Shown here: piece after piece, positions 43,056 through 51,638 of the stretch
How positions within the stretch are numbered: the first letter of the stretch is position 1
Layout of the letters: each line of letters starts with the position of its first letter
NCBI GenBank assembly: GCA_035380245.1
Contig: DAOSXA010000001.1
Span: forward strand, 1,246,716-1,310,715
Source: Candidatus Zixiibacteriota bacterium
GTDB taxonomy: Bacteria; Zixibacteria; MSB-5A5; GN15; FEB-12
Reading direction: 5' to 3'
Length of the DNA stretch: 64,000 bases
Made by a program: the position numbers and the translations under genes
The notes under the pieces: generated by a model
What the model was told of the DNA's origin: nothing
Database searches by the model: none
What the model saw: only the letters and a program-made list of their open reading frames with translations

Positions 43056-43537
43056 TATGGCTAAATCCCGAACCGTCCGTAGGGCGTGATCCCGCCCGGT
43101 TTGGACAATCTTCTTTTTGGGAACGCTATGACAAAACAGGAGCATTCCTGGGTGTGAGATTATGAGAAGTGAATTCGCTTCCCCAAGGCCGGGACCACAG
43201 GGCTCCCGGCCTACGATGTTTCTGTTAATCTCCGTAGGGTGGGATCCCCGTGATCCCGCCCGGTCAGAGTTGCTCTTCGTTATGAGTTCTGGCAGAAGTA
43301 GCATGCGTCTGACGAGTAATAATGCAATGCAAATGTATCGCCTCAAGGCCGGGACCACAGGGCTCCCGGCCTACGATGTTTCCGTTAATCTCCGTAGGGT
43401 GGGATCCCTGTGATCCCGCCCGGTCAGAGTTGCTCTTCGATGGCCAAGACCTCGGTGACCCCGGCCTGTGATGCGAAGGCGTCCCGGCCCGTTTTCAAAA
43501 AACCCTAAAAAAATACCCCCAAATCAGTTTGAGGCGG
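43056..43537. repeat. REP units downstream of RAYT 2
   Basis: A third copy of the 164-bp unit starts at 43079, with a shortened first palindrome (GTAGGGCGTGATCCCGCCC). Its second palindrome ends at CTAC 43211-43214. Further GTAGGGTGGGATCCC palindromes lie at 43234 and 43394, with another GGCCGGGACC...GGCC copy between them at about 43347-43374. CGGTCAGAGTTGCTCTTCG follows both of the later ones. No gene is visible. The RAYT 2 gene is thus bracketed by units in the same orientation. Confidence 0.85.
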
Positions 43538-43566
43538 TTGCGAATCAGGCTGTTTTATCTTATATT
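43538..43566 (+). promoter_or_regulatory. Promoter of the fumarate reductase-like operon
   Basis: TTGCGA (43538-43543), a 17-nt gap, then TATATT (43561-43566). It lies in an AT-rich island unlike the GC-rich surroundings, 165 bp before the first gene. Confidence 0.6.
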
Positions 43567-43579
43567 CACCGGTTAAGTA

Positions 43580-43597
43580 TTGTGAAAAAGTTCACTA
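43580..43597. promoter_or_regulatory. Rex-like operator
   Basis: TTGTGAAAAAGTTCACTA matches the Rex box TTGTGAA-N4-TTCACAA at all but the last A (TA versus AA). The core GTGAA-AAAG-TTCAC is a perfect inverted repeat. It begins 13 bp after the -10 element, so a bound repressor would block the start. Rex senses the NADH/NAD+ ratio and often controls fumarate reductase and other anaerobic genes. CRP/FNR-type sites have different spacing. Confidence 0.65.
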
Positions 43598-43730
43598 TGC
43601 ATGATTCTGAGAGGCGGTTGCGCAGTGTCGAACGTGGACCCATAATGGCCAATGACCATAACCGGCCCTCACTCGCTAAGCCGCTGCCCGACAAGCTCAT
43701 AACGAATTGTTTCAGATATACGAGGTACTG

Positions 43731-44138
43731 ATGCCGTTAAACATTTCACAACGCACCACCAGCGAAGCGCTTCGAAAAAAGATTGTGGAAATTTCCGGCC
43801 AGGATATCGGCAAGTGTTATCAGTGCGGCACTTGCTCCGGCTCCTGCCCGATGATTGCCCACATCAATTGTTTCCCGCGCAAGCTCATGGCCCTCGCACA
43901 ACTCGGGCATATCGAGGGGCTGGCTGAGGCCAACACCCCCTGGGTCTGTGCCTCCTGCCATGCCTGCATGGTTCGCTGCCCGCGCGGGATCGATATCCCC
44001 AAGGTAATGGAAGCGATCCGCCTGCTCAAGCTGCGCCAAAACGTCAACGAGATCGAGCCCTCCAATCTGCAGCCGGAAGAGATTATCGACCTGCCGCAGA
44101 TCGCCATGGTCTCCGGATTCCGCAAACTGACGTCGTGA
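43731..44138 (+). CDS. HdrC-like 4Fe-4S protein of the fumarate reductase operon
   Basis: This 135-aa protein has two cysteine sets, CYQCGTCSGSCP (about 26-37) and CASCHACMVRCP (about 70-81), each binding one 4Fe-4S cluster, as in heterodisulfide reductase subunit C. GIDIPKVMEAIRLL follows the second set, as in HdrC. It would pass electrons to the HdrB-like subunit encoded next. The ATG at 43731 follows GAGG at 6 nt. It is the first gene of a four-gene operon. Confidence 0.88.
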   Translation: MPLNISQRTTSEALRKKIVEISGQDIGKCYQCGTCSGSCPMIAHINCFPRKLMALAQLGHIEGLAEANTPWVCASCHACMVRCPRGIDIPKVMEAIRLLKLRQNVNEIEPSNLQPEEIIDLPQIAMVSGFRKLTS

Positions 44139-44145
44139 GGTGACC

Positions 44146-45027
44146 ATGAAGATTGCATATTACCCCGGATGTACGCTCAAAACGAAAGCTCGTAATCTCG
44201 AAAAAGCCGCCCTGGCCAGTTTCAAAGTTCTCGGTATCGAGGTAGAGGAACTGCCTCGCTGGAACTGCTGCGGAGCGGTTTACTCGCTGGCCGACGACGA
44301 CCTGATTCATATCGTCGCCCCGGTTCGCGACCTCGTACGCGCTCAACAGCAGGGAGCCGAAACGGTCCTGACGCTTTGTGCGATGTGCTATAACACCCTC
44401 GCCCGAGCCAACGACCTGATGAAAAACGACGAGGAAAAGAGGGACACGATCAACCGCTTCATGGACGAAGAGCCGGACTATTTCGGTGAGGTTAAAGTGG
44501 TCCACCTGCTGGACTATATCCGCGATGACTACGGTTTCGAAAAACTCGCGGAAAAGGTCGTCAAGCCGCTCAAGGGTATCAAAGTGGCTCCGTATTACGG
44601 CTGCACGTTGCTCCGTCCGCGTGAAGTGGCGCTGGATAAGCCCGACCAGCCGGAGTTGTTTCAGAAACTCATGGAAACGCTCGGGGCCGAAGTGATCGAG
44701 TTCCCGTCCGCCACCACCTGCTGCGGCACTTACCAGGTGCTCGGTAATCCGGAAGCGGCGCTCGATGTATCGCACGGCATTATCACCGACGCCGTCGATC
44801 ACGGCGCCAACGCCATGGCTCTGGCCTGTCCGCTGTGCGACTACAACCTCGGTAAGCGGCAGGATCAGATGAAATCGAAATTCGAGAACATGCCCGAGAT
44901 GCCGATTTATTACGTCTCCCAGCTTCTGGCGATAGCCCTCGGAATCGGCGCCGAAGAATGCGATTTCGATCTGAACCGCGAGAGTTCGCTCAAGTTGCTT
45001 CAGGCCAACAACCTGATTTCAGCCTGA
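44146..45027 (+). CDS. HdrB/SdhE-like CCG-domain protein
   Basis: This 293-aa protein has two CCG domains. The first runs YYPGCTLKT ... WNCCGAVY ... LCAMCYN. The second runs YYGCTLLRP ... TTCCGTYQ ... CPLCDYN. This cysteine layout binds the unusual non-cubane 4Fe-4S cluster in HdrB and is shared by the SdhE/MfrE subunits of non-classical succinate dehydrogenases and fumarate reductases. GAGGTGACC precedes the ATG. With no membrane-anchor gene in the operon, this subunit is the probable site of quinone or thiol chemistry. Confidence 0.9.
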   Translation: MKIAYYPGCTLKTKARNLEKAALASFKVLGIEVEELPRWNCCGAVYSLADDDLIHIVAPVRDLVRAQQQGAETVLTLCAMCYNTLARANDLMKNDEEKRDTINRFMDEEPDYFGEVKVVHLLDYIRDDYGFEKLAEKVVKPLKGIKVAPYYGCTLLRPREVALDKPDQPELFQKLMETLGAEVIEFPSATTCCGTYQVLGNPEAALDVSHGIITDAVDHGANAMALACPLCDYNLGKRQDQMKSKFENMPEMPIYYVSQLLAIALGIGAEECDFDLNRESSLKLLQANNLISA

Positions 45028-45076
45028 GCGTAAGTTAGCAAGAATGTTTATGTGAATAGATTCGATAGAGGTGACA

Positions 45077-45829
45077 ATGAGTACCGTAACCGATGAAAAA
45101 CCCGCGGTCGAGATCAAAATGATCCCCGTCTACATTATGGGGAAGAAATACGAAGTGCCCGCGGAGTTGACGATCATGAAGGCGATCGAGTACGCCGGGT
45201 ACAAGTACATTCGCGGCTGCGGCTGTCGCGGCGGCATCTGCGGCGCCTGCGCCACGGTCTACCGCAAACCGGGTGACTACAAGATATACACCGGCCTGGC
45301 CTGCCAGACGGTAGTCGAGCCGAACATGTATCTGACCCAACTGCCGTTTTATCCCGCCATCCGGGCTACTTACGATTTCTCCGAATTGCACGGTGAGGCC
45401 GAAGAAGTCCACGCTCTGTATCCCGAGGTGTTCCGCTGTGTGGCCTGCAACGCCTGCACCAAAGTTTGCCCTATGGATGTCGAGGTGATGGACTATATCG
45501 CAGCGATCAAGCGTGGTGATCTCAAAGCGGCGGCTGAAATCTCATTCGACTGCATCCAGTGCGGCCTCTGCGCCAGCCGCTGTATGGGCGAGCTGCCGCA
45601 GTATCATATCGCGCAGTTGGTTCGTCGAATCAACGGCGCTTACCTCACGCCGAAGGCGGAGCATTTGCAGACGATGGTGGCCAATATCGAGGCCGGTCGT
45701 TATGTCAAGGTACTTCAGGAGCTCAAGGCGATGGACGTGGAAACGCTCAAAAAGACCTACACCGAGCGCGAACTGGAACCGGCCACGGCCGGCGACGACT
45801 GGACGCCGCAGAGCAACAAAGGCCTATAA
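45077..45829 (+). CDS. Iron-sulfur subunit, fumarate reductase-like
   Basis: This 250-aa protein has an N-terminal 2Fe-2S ferredoxin-like domain (GCGCRGGICGACATVYR, about 47-63, with a later Cys in GLACQTV). Two cysteine clusters follow, CVACNACTKVCP and CIQCGLCASRCM. It should carry electrons between the flavin subunit and the CCG subunit. The second set ends in C-M rather than C-P, a small deviation. I use the ATG at 45077, which has GAGGTGACA before it. Compared with SdhB, the first set is shortened and the tail is longer. Confidence 0.85.
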   Translation: MSTVTDEKPAVEIKMIPVYIMGKKYEVPAELTIMKAIEYAGYKYIRGCGCRGGICGACATVYRKPGDYKIYTGLACQTVVEPNMYLTQLPFYPAIRATYDFSELHGEAEEVHALYPEVFRCVACNACTKVCPMDVEVMDYIAAIKRGDLKAAAEISFDCIQCGLCASRCMGELPQYHIAQLVRRINGAYLTPKAEHLQTMVANIEAGRYVKVLQELKAMDVETLKKTYTERELEPATAGDDWTPQSNKGL

Positions 45830-45862
45830 ACCGATTATTATTGCTGAAGATAGAGGTTATCG

Positions 45863-47533
45863 ATGCCATACCCGGAAGAACTAAAACAACTGATCAAAGT
45901 TGTTGAAAGCACACGCGCGGAACGGGTGGAGCGCAAAAAGAACAATCAGGAAGTTCCGTTTATGTCGCTCGATGAGCGCACGGATATCCTGCAGTTCCAT
46001 CCCGATGTCAAAGAAGAAGGCCGCCGCGAATTATCGGTCGGTCCCAACAAGGGCTACCGCATCGCCCATGAAATGTGCAACCTGCTCGAAGCGAAGAGCC
46101 GTGTCGATCCGTCCCTGGTCGACCTGTCCAAAATCGATTACGAGACCGATATCCTCGTGATCGGCGGCGGCGGTGCCGGCACTGCCGCAGCGCTGCTGGC
46201 TCAGGAGCAGGGAGCGAAGGTTATTATCGCTACCAAACTGCGTCACGGCGACGCCAACACCATGATGGCCGAGGGTGGAATTCAGGCCGCGACCAAAGGT
46301 TACAAGGATTCCCCGTACTATCATTACCTCGACGTCATGGGCGGCGGGCATTTCAAGAATGTCCCGGATCTGGTCGAGACGCTTTGCAATAAAGCTCCGA
46401 GTGTGATCCAATGGCTGGAGGGGCTCGGTTGTAATTTCTCGAAATATCCCGACGGCACGCTCAAGACCATCCACGGCGGCGGTACTTCCCGCAAGCGCAT
46501 GCATTTCGCGGCCGATATCACCGGCGCCGAAATGATGCGTACGATTCGCGATGAATGCCGCAACCGCGTTAAAGATATTCAGGTGGTCGAATTTTCACCC
46601 GCCGTTGAGTTGATCCTCAACGAGCACGGCCAGGCGGCCGGAGCGGTGCTGTATAATCTCGAGACCGAAGAGTACATGGTTGTCAAAGCCAAGGCGGTGG
46701 TAATGGCCACCGGCGGCTGCGGACGGCTTCACATTCAGGGATTCATGACGACCAACCATTACGGTGCGACCGCCGACGGTATCGTCATGGGTTATCGGGC
46801 CGGTGTTCCGGTCTGTTTCCTGCACACCGTGCAGTACCACCCGACCGGGATCGTGTTCCCGGAACAAGCCGAGGGCATCCTGATTACCGAGAAGTTCCGT
46901 GGCAGCGGCGCCAATCTGGTCAATATCGAGGGGAACCAGTTCGTCAACGAGCGCGAGCCGCGCGATGTGGAGGCATCCTCGATCATTCGTGAGTGTGTAT
47001 CACGCGGTATGGGTATTCCTACTCCGACCGGCAAGCTCGGCATCTGGCTCGATTCGCCGATGATCGATATGCTCTCCGGTGAGGGTACGGTCGAACGCGA
47101 GTTCCCGGGCAAGTTCATTCTTTATAAGCGCTTCGGGATCGATATCGCCAGGGAACCGATGCTTATCTATCCGACGCTGCACTACCAGAACGGCGGCCTC
47201 GAGTTCAAGCCGGACGGCTCGACTTGTGTGCCCGGTCTGTTCCTGGGCGGTGAGGTCGGCGGCGGTACGCACGGTGAGAACCGCCTGATGGGCAACTCGC
47301 TGCTTGACATCATGGTCTACGGCCGCATTGCCGGTGAGGCGGCGGGCAAATATGTCAAGACCGATGCCAAAGACGGCAAGCTCTCGCTCGACCATGTGGT
47401 CAAGTACAATCAGGAAGTCGACGCGGCCGGTACGGCCGAAGACCGCGTGGCTCCGATGATCCTTCCAGATTACACCGATCCGCGCGTACGCAACCGTCAG
47501 TTGACGACGCACTACGTCGGTACGCTCCGGTAG
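45863..47533 (+). CDS. Flavoprotein subunit of fumarate reductase/succinate dehydrogenase family
   Basis: This 556-aa protein has the FAD motif DILVIGGGGAGTAAALLAQEQGAKV (about 94-118). MMAEGGIQAA is the His/FAD-linking region in relatives; here the His is not obvious. VQYHPTG, NEREPRDVEASSII (catalytic Arg region), LHYQNGG, and GEVGGGTHGENRLMGNSLLD follow. Thiol:fumarate reductase and fumarate reductase/succinate dehydrogenase flavoproteins share this layout. The N-terminal ~90 aa before the FAD domain are extra. Direction of the reaction cannot be told from sequence; the Rex-like site argues for anaerobic use. Confidence 0.88.
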   Translation: MPYPEELKQLIKVVESTRAERVERKKNNQEVPFMSLDERTDILQFHPDVKEEGRRELSVGPNKGYRIAHEMCNLLEAKSRVDPSLVDLSKIDYETDILVIGGGGAGTAAALLAQEQGAKVIIATKLRHGDANTMMAEGGIQAATKGYKDSPYYHYLDVMGGGHFKNVPDLVETLCNKAPSVIQWLEGLGCNFSKYPDGTLKTIHGGGTSRKRMHFAADITGAEMMRTIRDECRNRVKDIQVVEFSPAVELILNEHGQAAGAVLYNLETEEYMVVKAKAVVMATGGCGRLHIQGFMTTNHYGATADGIVMGYRAGVPVCFLHTVQYHPTGIVFPEQAEGILITEKFRGSGANLVNIEGNQFVNEREPRDVEASSIIRECVSRGMGIPTPTGKLGIWLDSPMIDMLSGEGTVEREFPGKFILYKRFGIDIAREPMLIYPTLHYQNGGLEFKPDGSTCVPGLFLGGEVGGGTHGENRLMGNSLLDIMVYGRIAGEAAGKYVKTDAKDGKLSLDHVVKYNQEVDAAGTAEDRVAPMILPDYTDPRVRNRQLTTHYVGTLR

Positions 47534-47553
47534 TATTCTACTGTCGGTTAAGC

Positions 47554-47576
47554 GGCAGGTCTCGCCGAGACCTGCC
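47554..47576. repeat. REP-like palindrome
   Basis: GGCAGGTCTC and GAGACCTGCC pair with a GCC loop. It is close to the hairpin at 20157-20173 and lies between the last operon gene and its terminator. Confidence 0.7.
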
Positions 47577-47592
47577 CTTGTATCTACATTTC

Positions 47593-47625
47593 GACCGCCG
47601 AGTTCTTGGGCTCGGCGGTTTTCTT
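47593..47625 (+). terminator. Terminator of the fumarate reductase-like operon
   Basis: GACCGCCGAG and CTCGGCGGTT pair with an 8-nt loop, followed by TTCTTTT. It lies 60 bp after the flavoprotein stop. Confidence 0.85.
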
Positions 47626-47790
47626 TTGCAAGGGAATAGGGAGGTATAGTTTAAACACAGTCGGTTCGTCAAAGTCTTTTTGATATAGCTAATGCTATGA
47701 CGGATAATGCTGTTTATCAGTCGGCTTTGTCTTGACTTCGAGTCGTGTGCGTCGCATTTTCAGGATCAAGAGGTATGATGGGAAGGGCTT

Positions 47791-49638
47791 TTGTTGAATA
47801 TTCTTAGATTTCTCACCTGTGTGGCAGCGTTTCTGTCAATCGGTTCCGTATGGTCGGTCGAACTTGAGCCTGACGTAGACTATTCTGAAAAAATCGTTTT
47901 TACGATTAAGCCCAAGGGGAAGAGTTACAAGCTCACCTCGAATACGTTGAGAACTAAAAAATACCTCTCGGCCCGATCGGTATCATCGACTCAGTTTTAT
48001 ATCCATGACAATGCTCTATCCCGGGTGAAAGATGTCAAAGCCTGGGTCGGAGACAAGGTAATTGACAAGAATGAATTCGTGATAAGCCAGGCCTCGGGAT
48101 ACAGCACTTTTAATTCGTTCTCCCGGATTATTGAAATCGATTTTGATCGCTATATCGAACAGGGAGCCGAGGCAAAGATCGAATATAAGACGGAGTATGC
48201 CGATATCGCCGATTTCCCGGAAATTTCTATCAGCAATATTAACCGTCTCAAGGAACTGGAATTGGTGTTCCAGCATCCCAGGGATGTCGCGATCGGTTTC
48301 GATTTCTATTTCACGCATGATTCGATCCCGGTGATTATCAGTCATGATTCTGAAAAGGAAACGAGGTTGATACTGCGGGATGTGGATTACCACAAACCGG
48401 AACCATACCTCTGTATCGATGATTCTCACGGGAGTATCAAGGTTAACATTACACGCGGGGAGGAACACGTCACACCGGCATCCGTGGCCGAGTTCGTGAA
48501 ATGGTACGGAGAACTTACGCCGCTTCAACCGGTATTCCCGGATTCATACAAAGATTTACCGGTTGACGAACTCGCCGGTTTGACCGACCCGGTGCCGAAG
48601 CTGGCGGCAATCAATCGATGGATTGCGGATAATATCCGCTATATCTATGAGGTGGACGACCCCAAAGGCGGTATTGTTCCCCATAAGCCGGAGGTTGTGT
48701 ACGAACGACGTTATGGTGATTGCAAAGATCGGGCATTTCTGATGTCGGCTTTTGCTCGCCGACAGGGTATCGACCTTTATGCCGCGGTGGTAACGGCCGA
48801 ACCTTACCAACTGTTCGATGTTCCCACCGGCAATGATTTCAACCATGTTATCTGTGCCTATCGACAAGGCGAGCATTGGCTTTTCTGTGACCCGACCGCC
48901 GAACATGTAACGTTCGGTTTTATTCCCGAGGAGATTATTGACCATTACGCTTTGATCTTCGATCCATTCGAACCCGAACTGGTCCGGCTGGAGCAACCTG
49001 AGGCGCTTCCGGGGATTGTTGTTACGACCGAGGTGAATATCGATTCGCTCGACAATGCCGGCGCCCAAGTCCGATTGAATAATGCCGTCGCTAATGAAAT
49101 GCAGTATGAGCGAGGGCATTTGAACGCAACCGATATGGAGCAGTTGCTGTCGTCTTCGGTATCCGGTTATTTTCAGCAAATGATATTCAGTGATTTTCAA
49201 CCGGTTGGTGAGGACTCCTGTTCGCTCGACTACACCGCTCATCTCGATATGAGCAGGTTTATAGTGAACGGGATGCGGTATTCATATTTGCCGAAATCGG
49301 TAATGAATTGGAACACCAGTGAAATGAGTGAACGTGAAAATGATTCCTGGCCGATATGTTTGGCAGAACGCCTGTCGCTTGATTTCGAGCTGACCTTACA
49401 CGGCGACAGTTTAATCACGGATAGTCTGTTCGAAGAGACCGGCAATCCCAAATCCGCCTATTCTTCTCTCCGTGTTTTCAGCCCGGAAAAGGGTGTCGTT
49501 AAATGTTCATATTCGGTGATTGTGGCCCGAAAGGTTCTGGAAGGAGACGACCGCCGGATGGTGCTCGAGGTTAATGCTCGCCAGGCAACCTCCCGATCGG
49601 ATATGATTACCTTGAAAAGGGAAGGACTTCAGGAATGA
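47791..49638 (+). CDS. Secreted transglutaminase-like protein (DUF3857 type)
   Basis: This 615-aa protein has a signal peptide (FLTCVAAFLSIGSVWSVE) and an N-terminal DUF3857-like beta domain (~30-240). The transglutaminase core has Cys311 in RRYGDCKDRAFLMSAF, His352 in DFNHVICAY, and Asp367 in CDPTAEH. A C-terminal beta domain (~400-610) follows. The catalytic triad is complete. In FCB bacteria such proteins are common, with unknown targets. The start is a TTG. It overlaps the next gene by ATGA. Confidence 0.8.
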   Translation: MLNILRFLTCVAAFLSIGSVWSVELEPDVDYSEKIVFTIKPKGKSYKLTSNTLRTKKYLSARSVSSTQFYIHDNALSRVKDVKAWVGDKVIDKNEFVISQASGYSTFNSFSRIIEIDFDRYIEQGAEAKIEYKTEYADIADFPEISISNINRLKELELVFQHPRDVAIGFDFYFTHDSIPVIISHDSEKETRLILRDVDYHKPEPYLCIDDSHGSIKVNITRGEEHVTPASVAEFVKWYGELTPLQPVFPDSYKDLPVDELAGLTDPVPKLAAINRWIADNIRYIYEVDDPKGGIVPHKPEVVYERRYGDCKDRAFLMSAFARRQGIDLYAAVVTAEPYQLFDVPTGNDFNHVICAYRQGEHWLFCDPTAEHVTFGFIPEEIIDHYALIFDPFEPELVRLEQPEALPGIVVTTEVNIDSLDNAGAQVRLNNAVANEMQYERGHLNATDMEQLLSSSVSGYFQQMIFSDFQPVGEDSCSLDYTAHLDMSRFIVNGMRYSYLPKSVMNWNTSEMSERENDSWPICLAERLSLDFELTLHGDSLITDSLFEETGNPKSAYSSLRVFSPEKGVVKCSYSVIVARKVLEGDDRRMVLEVNARQATSRSDMITLKREGLQE

Positions 49639-51638
49639 AGAAAGTTATTCTGCTTTTAGCTTTAATGCTCACCGTTGTAGGTTGTATCAGCGCCCCTCGT
49701 AATACCTATATCACCGTGCCGCCGGAGGTGAATCTTGGTTTACAAGCGGTGCAATCGATGCTTGAGGAATACCGTGAATATGCCGCGGTGATGTTGAGCT
49801 ATGAGCAGTCAATCGAACATTCCGGATCCAAGTCCCTCTCTTTCGGAGGCGCCCTGTTTGGTGCCCAGGGCAGTTCCTGGCAGTATGTTGAGCTTATTCA
49901 TGAACGATATATGATTATCGACCCGGAGGTAACTTATTACACCTATAGCGAATTCTACAACAAGCCAAGCGCTTACTATGCTCGAGTCACTTCACCGGAA
50001 GGTATCTCCCGGCTCTACGGCTTAAAGGATTTTAAAAAAGAGAAAACCCCGGATGGTGAAGTCTATCGTTTGGTTTTTCCGGATGTGCAGCCGGGTACCA
50101 TTGTAGACGCTGTTTTTGAGTACAGTTCCCGTGTTTCCAAGACCGCTCCCCCGCTGCAATGGGATATCCCGCTTGAGTTCCCGATCCCCTGCAATGAGCT
50201 TGTCGTTAATTTCAGTTGCCCCGATTGGTGGGAGTTGCAGTTGAAGAAGATAAACGATAACGAACTTCCTCCCGTAGAAATCATCAGAGATTCTGAACAT
50301 CACATGCAGGTGATCAACTATCGGGCTACCGATATCGAGGCTGTGACCGAAGAAGCTTATTCTCCATCTTACCGTGAGCTGGCAACCTATCTCCAAATGA
50401 TGGTGGTTGATCTGAGCATGGAGCTAACCCAGCTCAATCTGCGTATGACCTGGGCGGAATGTTTTGAAGCTGCTCGTAAAGAGTATCTGAAACCGAGTTC
50501 ATCCGACCTCCAGGCGATAGGAGTGATAGGAGATTCTCTCGCCGCGATATATGAATCACCGGTAGACAGGTTGCGAGCTGTCGTTCAGTATGTGCAGGAA
50601 GGCTTTGCCGGTTCCTGGGCTTATCACGAGGGCGTTTATAAGAAAGTAATTGCCGAGCATTCCGGTAACTCATTCGATCTGACCGGCCTGGCTTTCTTTC
50701 TGGCTCGCCACCTCGGTTTGGATCCGCAATGGGTAGTAATTCATTCGAGCGACGATGGTTATTGCGATCGTTCTTATGTCAATTACAGCCAGTTCTACAC
50801 TCCGGCAATGTACGTTCAGATCGAGGATAAAGTCTACGTGACGTTCCCGTGGATTGAGGATATGCCGATTGAATTCATCCCGGGTGAATATCGCGGACAA
50901 ACGGCCATTGTAATGTCGGAAGACATAGTACATTTCACCGTTATGCCAATCAGAGATGTCTCTGAGGACCTGTTCGAGGAAGAGTACGATGTGACAATTG
51001 AGGCCGGCGGCTCAGTTGAGGTCAAAGAAACCAAAACAATGCGCGGCACTTTTGCCTATGCCTTTCGTGAGGGTATCAATGATCTCCAGGAAGCCGAGTA
51101 CGAGGATATGATTCGCGATATTCTTACTTATACCGGCGGGGAAGTAAACGATCTTGAATTTGAACTGACCAACGTTGACAATGATACGCTTCCGTTGATA
51201 TTCGTAACCGGCTATCGATTGGACAACGTCTGCATGGTGACTCCGGAAGAAGTTATTTTCCAAACCAGCGGATTATTGTCACCGATCTCTCTTTCTGCAT
51301 ACCGAGTCGAAGAGGGCGATCGAAAAAATCCGGTGCTGGTTCGCTATGAGCAGGATCATGTCAAAAAAGTCCGGCTGCATTTTCCCTCGGACTGGACGCT
51401 TAGCACGACTTTCGAAAATTTCGACTACTCCAACGCTTTCGGTAATTCACAAGCGACTTATGTCGCCGACACCGGGCTGTTGACAATTGACCAGCGCCTC
51501 GTACTCACTCCCACTCAACAGCCTAAGGAAAGCTATCCGGAGTTGGTGAAACTGATCGGAGAGGGCTCCGAGTTGAATGTCCCGACGATTGTGTTTTCGC
51601 GACTTAGCGGACCTGGCGCGGACGAAGCGAATCAATGA
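49635..51638 (+). CDS. DUF3857-type lipoprotein with lost transglutaminase Cys
   Basis: This 667-aa protein has a lipoprotein signal (LLLALMLTVVGC) and the same domain order as its neighbour: beta domain, transglutaminase-like core, beta domain. At the active-site helix it reads SGNSFDLTGLAFFLARHLG where the partner has YGDCKDRAFLMSAFARRQG, so the Cys is replaced. The His region is also altered (YSQFYTPAMYVQI). It is probably an inactive partner that binds rather than cuts or joins. The last 35 bp overlap the convergent PD40 gene. Confidence 0.75.
   Translation: MKKVILLLALMLTVVGCISAPRNTYITVPPEVNLGLQAVQSMLEEYREYAAVMLSYEQSIEHSGSKSLSFGGALFGAQGSSWQYVELIHERYMIIDPEVTYYTYSEFYNKPSAYYARVTSPEGISRLYGLKDFKKEKTPDGEVYRLVFPDVQPGTIVDAVFEYSSRVSKTAPPLQWDIPLEFPIPCNELVVNFSCPDWWELQLKKINDNELPPVEIIRDSEHHMQVINYRATDIEAVTEEAYSPSYRELATYLQMMVVDLSMELTQLNLRMTWAECFEAARKEYLKPSSSDLQAIGVIGDSLAAIYESPVDRLRAVVQYVQEGFAGSWAYHEGVYKKVIAEHSGNSFDLTGLAFFLARHLGLDPQWVVIHSSDDGYCDRSYVNYSQFYTPAMYVQIEDKVYVTFPWIEDMPIEFIPGEYRGQTAIVMSEDIVHFTVMPIRDVSEDLFEEEYDVTIEAGGSVEVKETKTMRGTFAYAFREGINDLQEAEYEDMIRDILTYTGGEVNDLEFELTNVDNDTLPLIFVTGYRLDNVCMVTPEEVIFQTSGLLSPISLSAYRVEEGDRKNPVLVRYEQDHVKKVRLHFPSDWTLSTTFENFDYSNAFGNSQATYVADTGLLTIDQRLVLTPTQQPKESYPELVKLIGEGSELNVPTIVFSRLSGPGADEANQ

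Noticed and set aside
43580..43597. Interpretation of the inverted repeat as a CRP/FNR site
   Set aside because: CRP/FNR half-sites (TGTGA or TTGAT) are separated by 6 and 4 bases respectively with different outer bases; GTGAA-N4-TTCAC fits Rex better.
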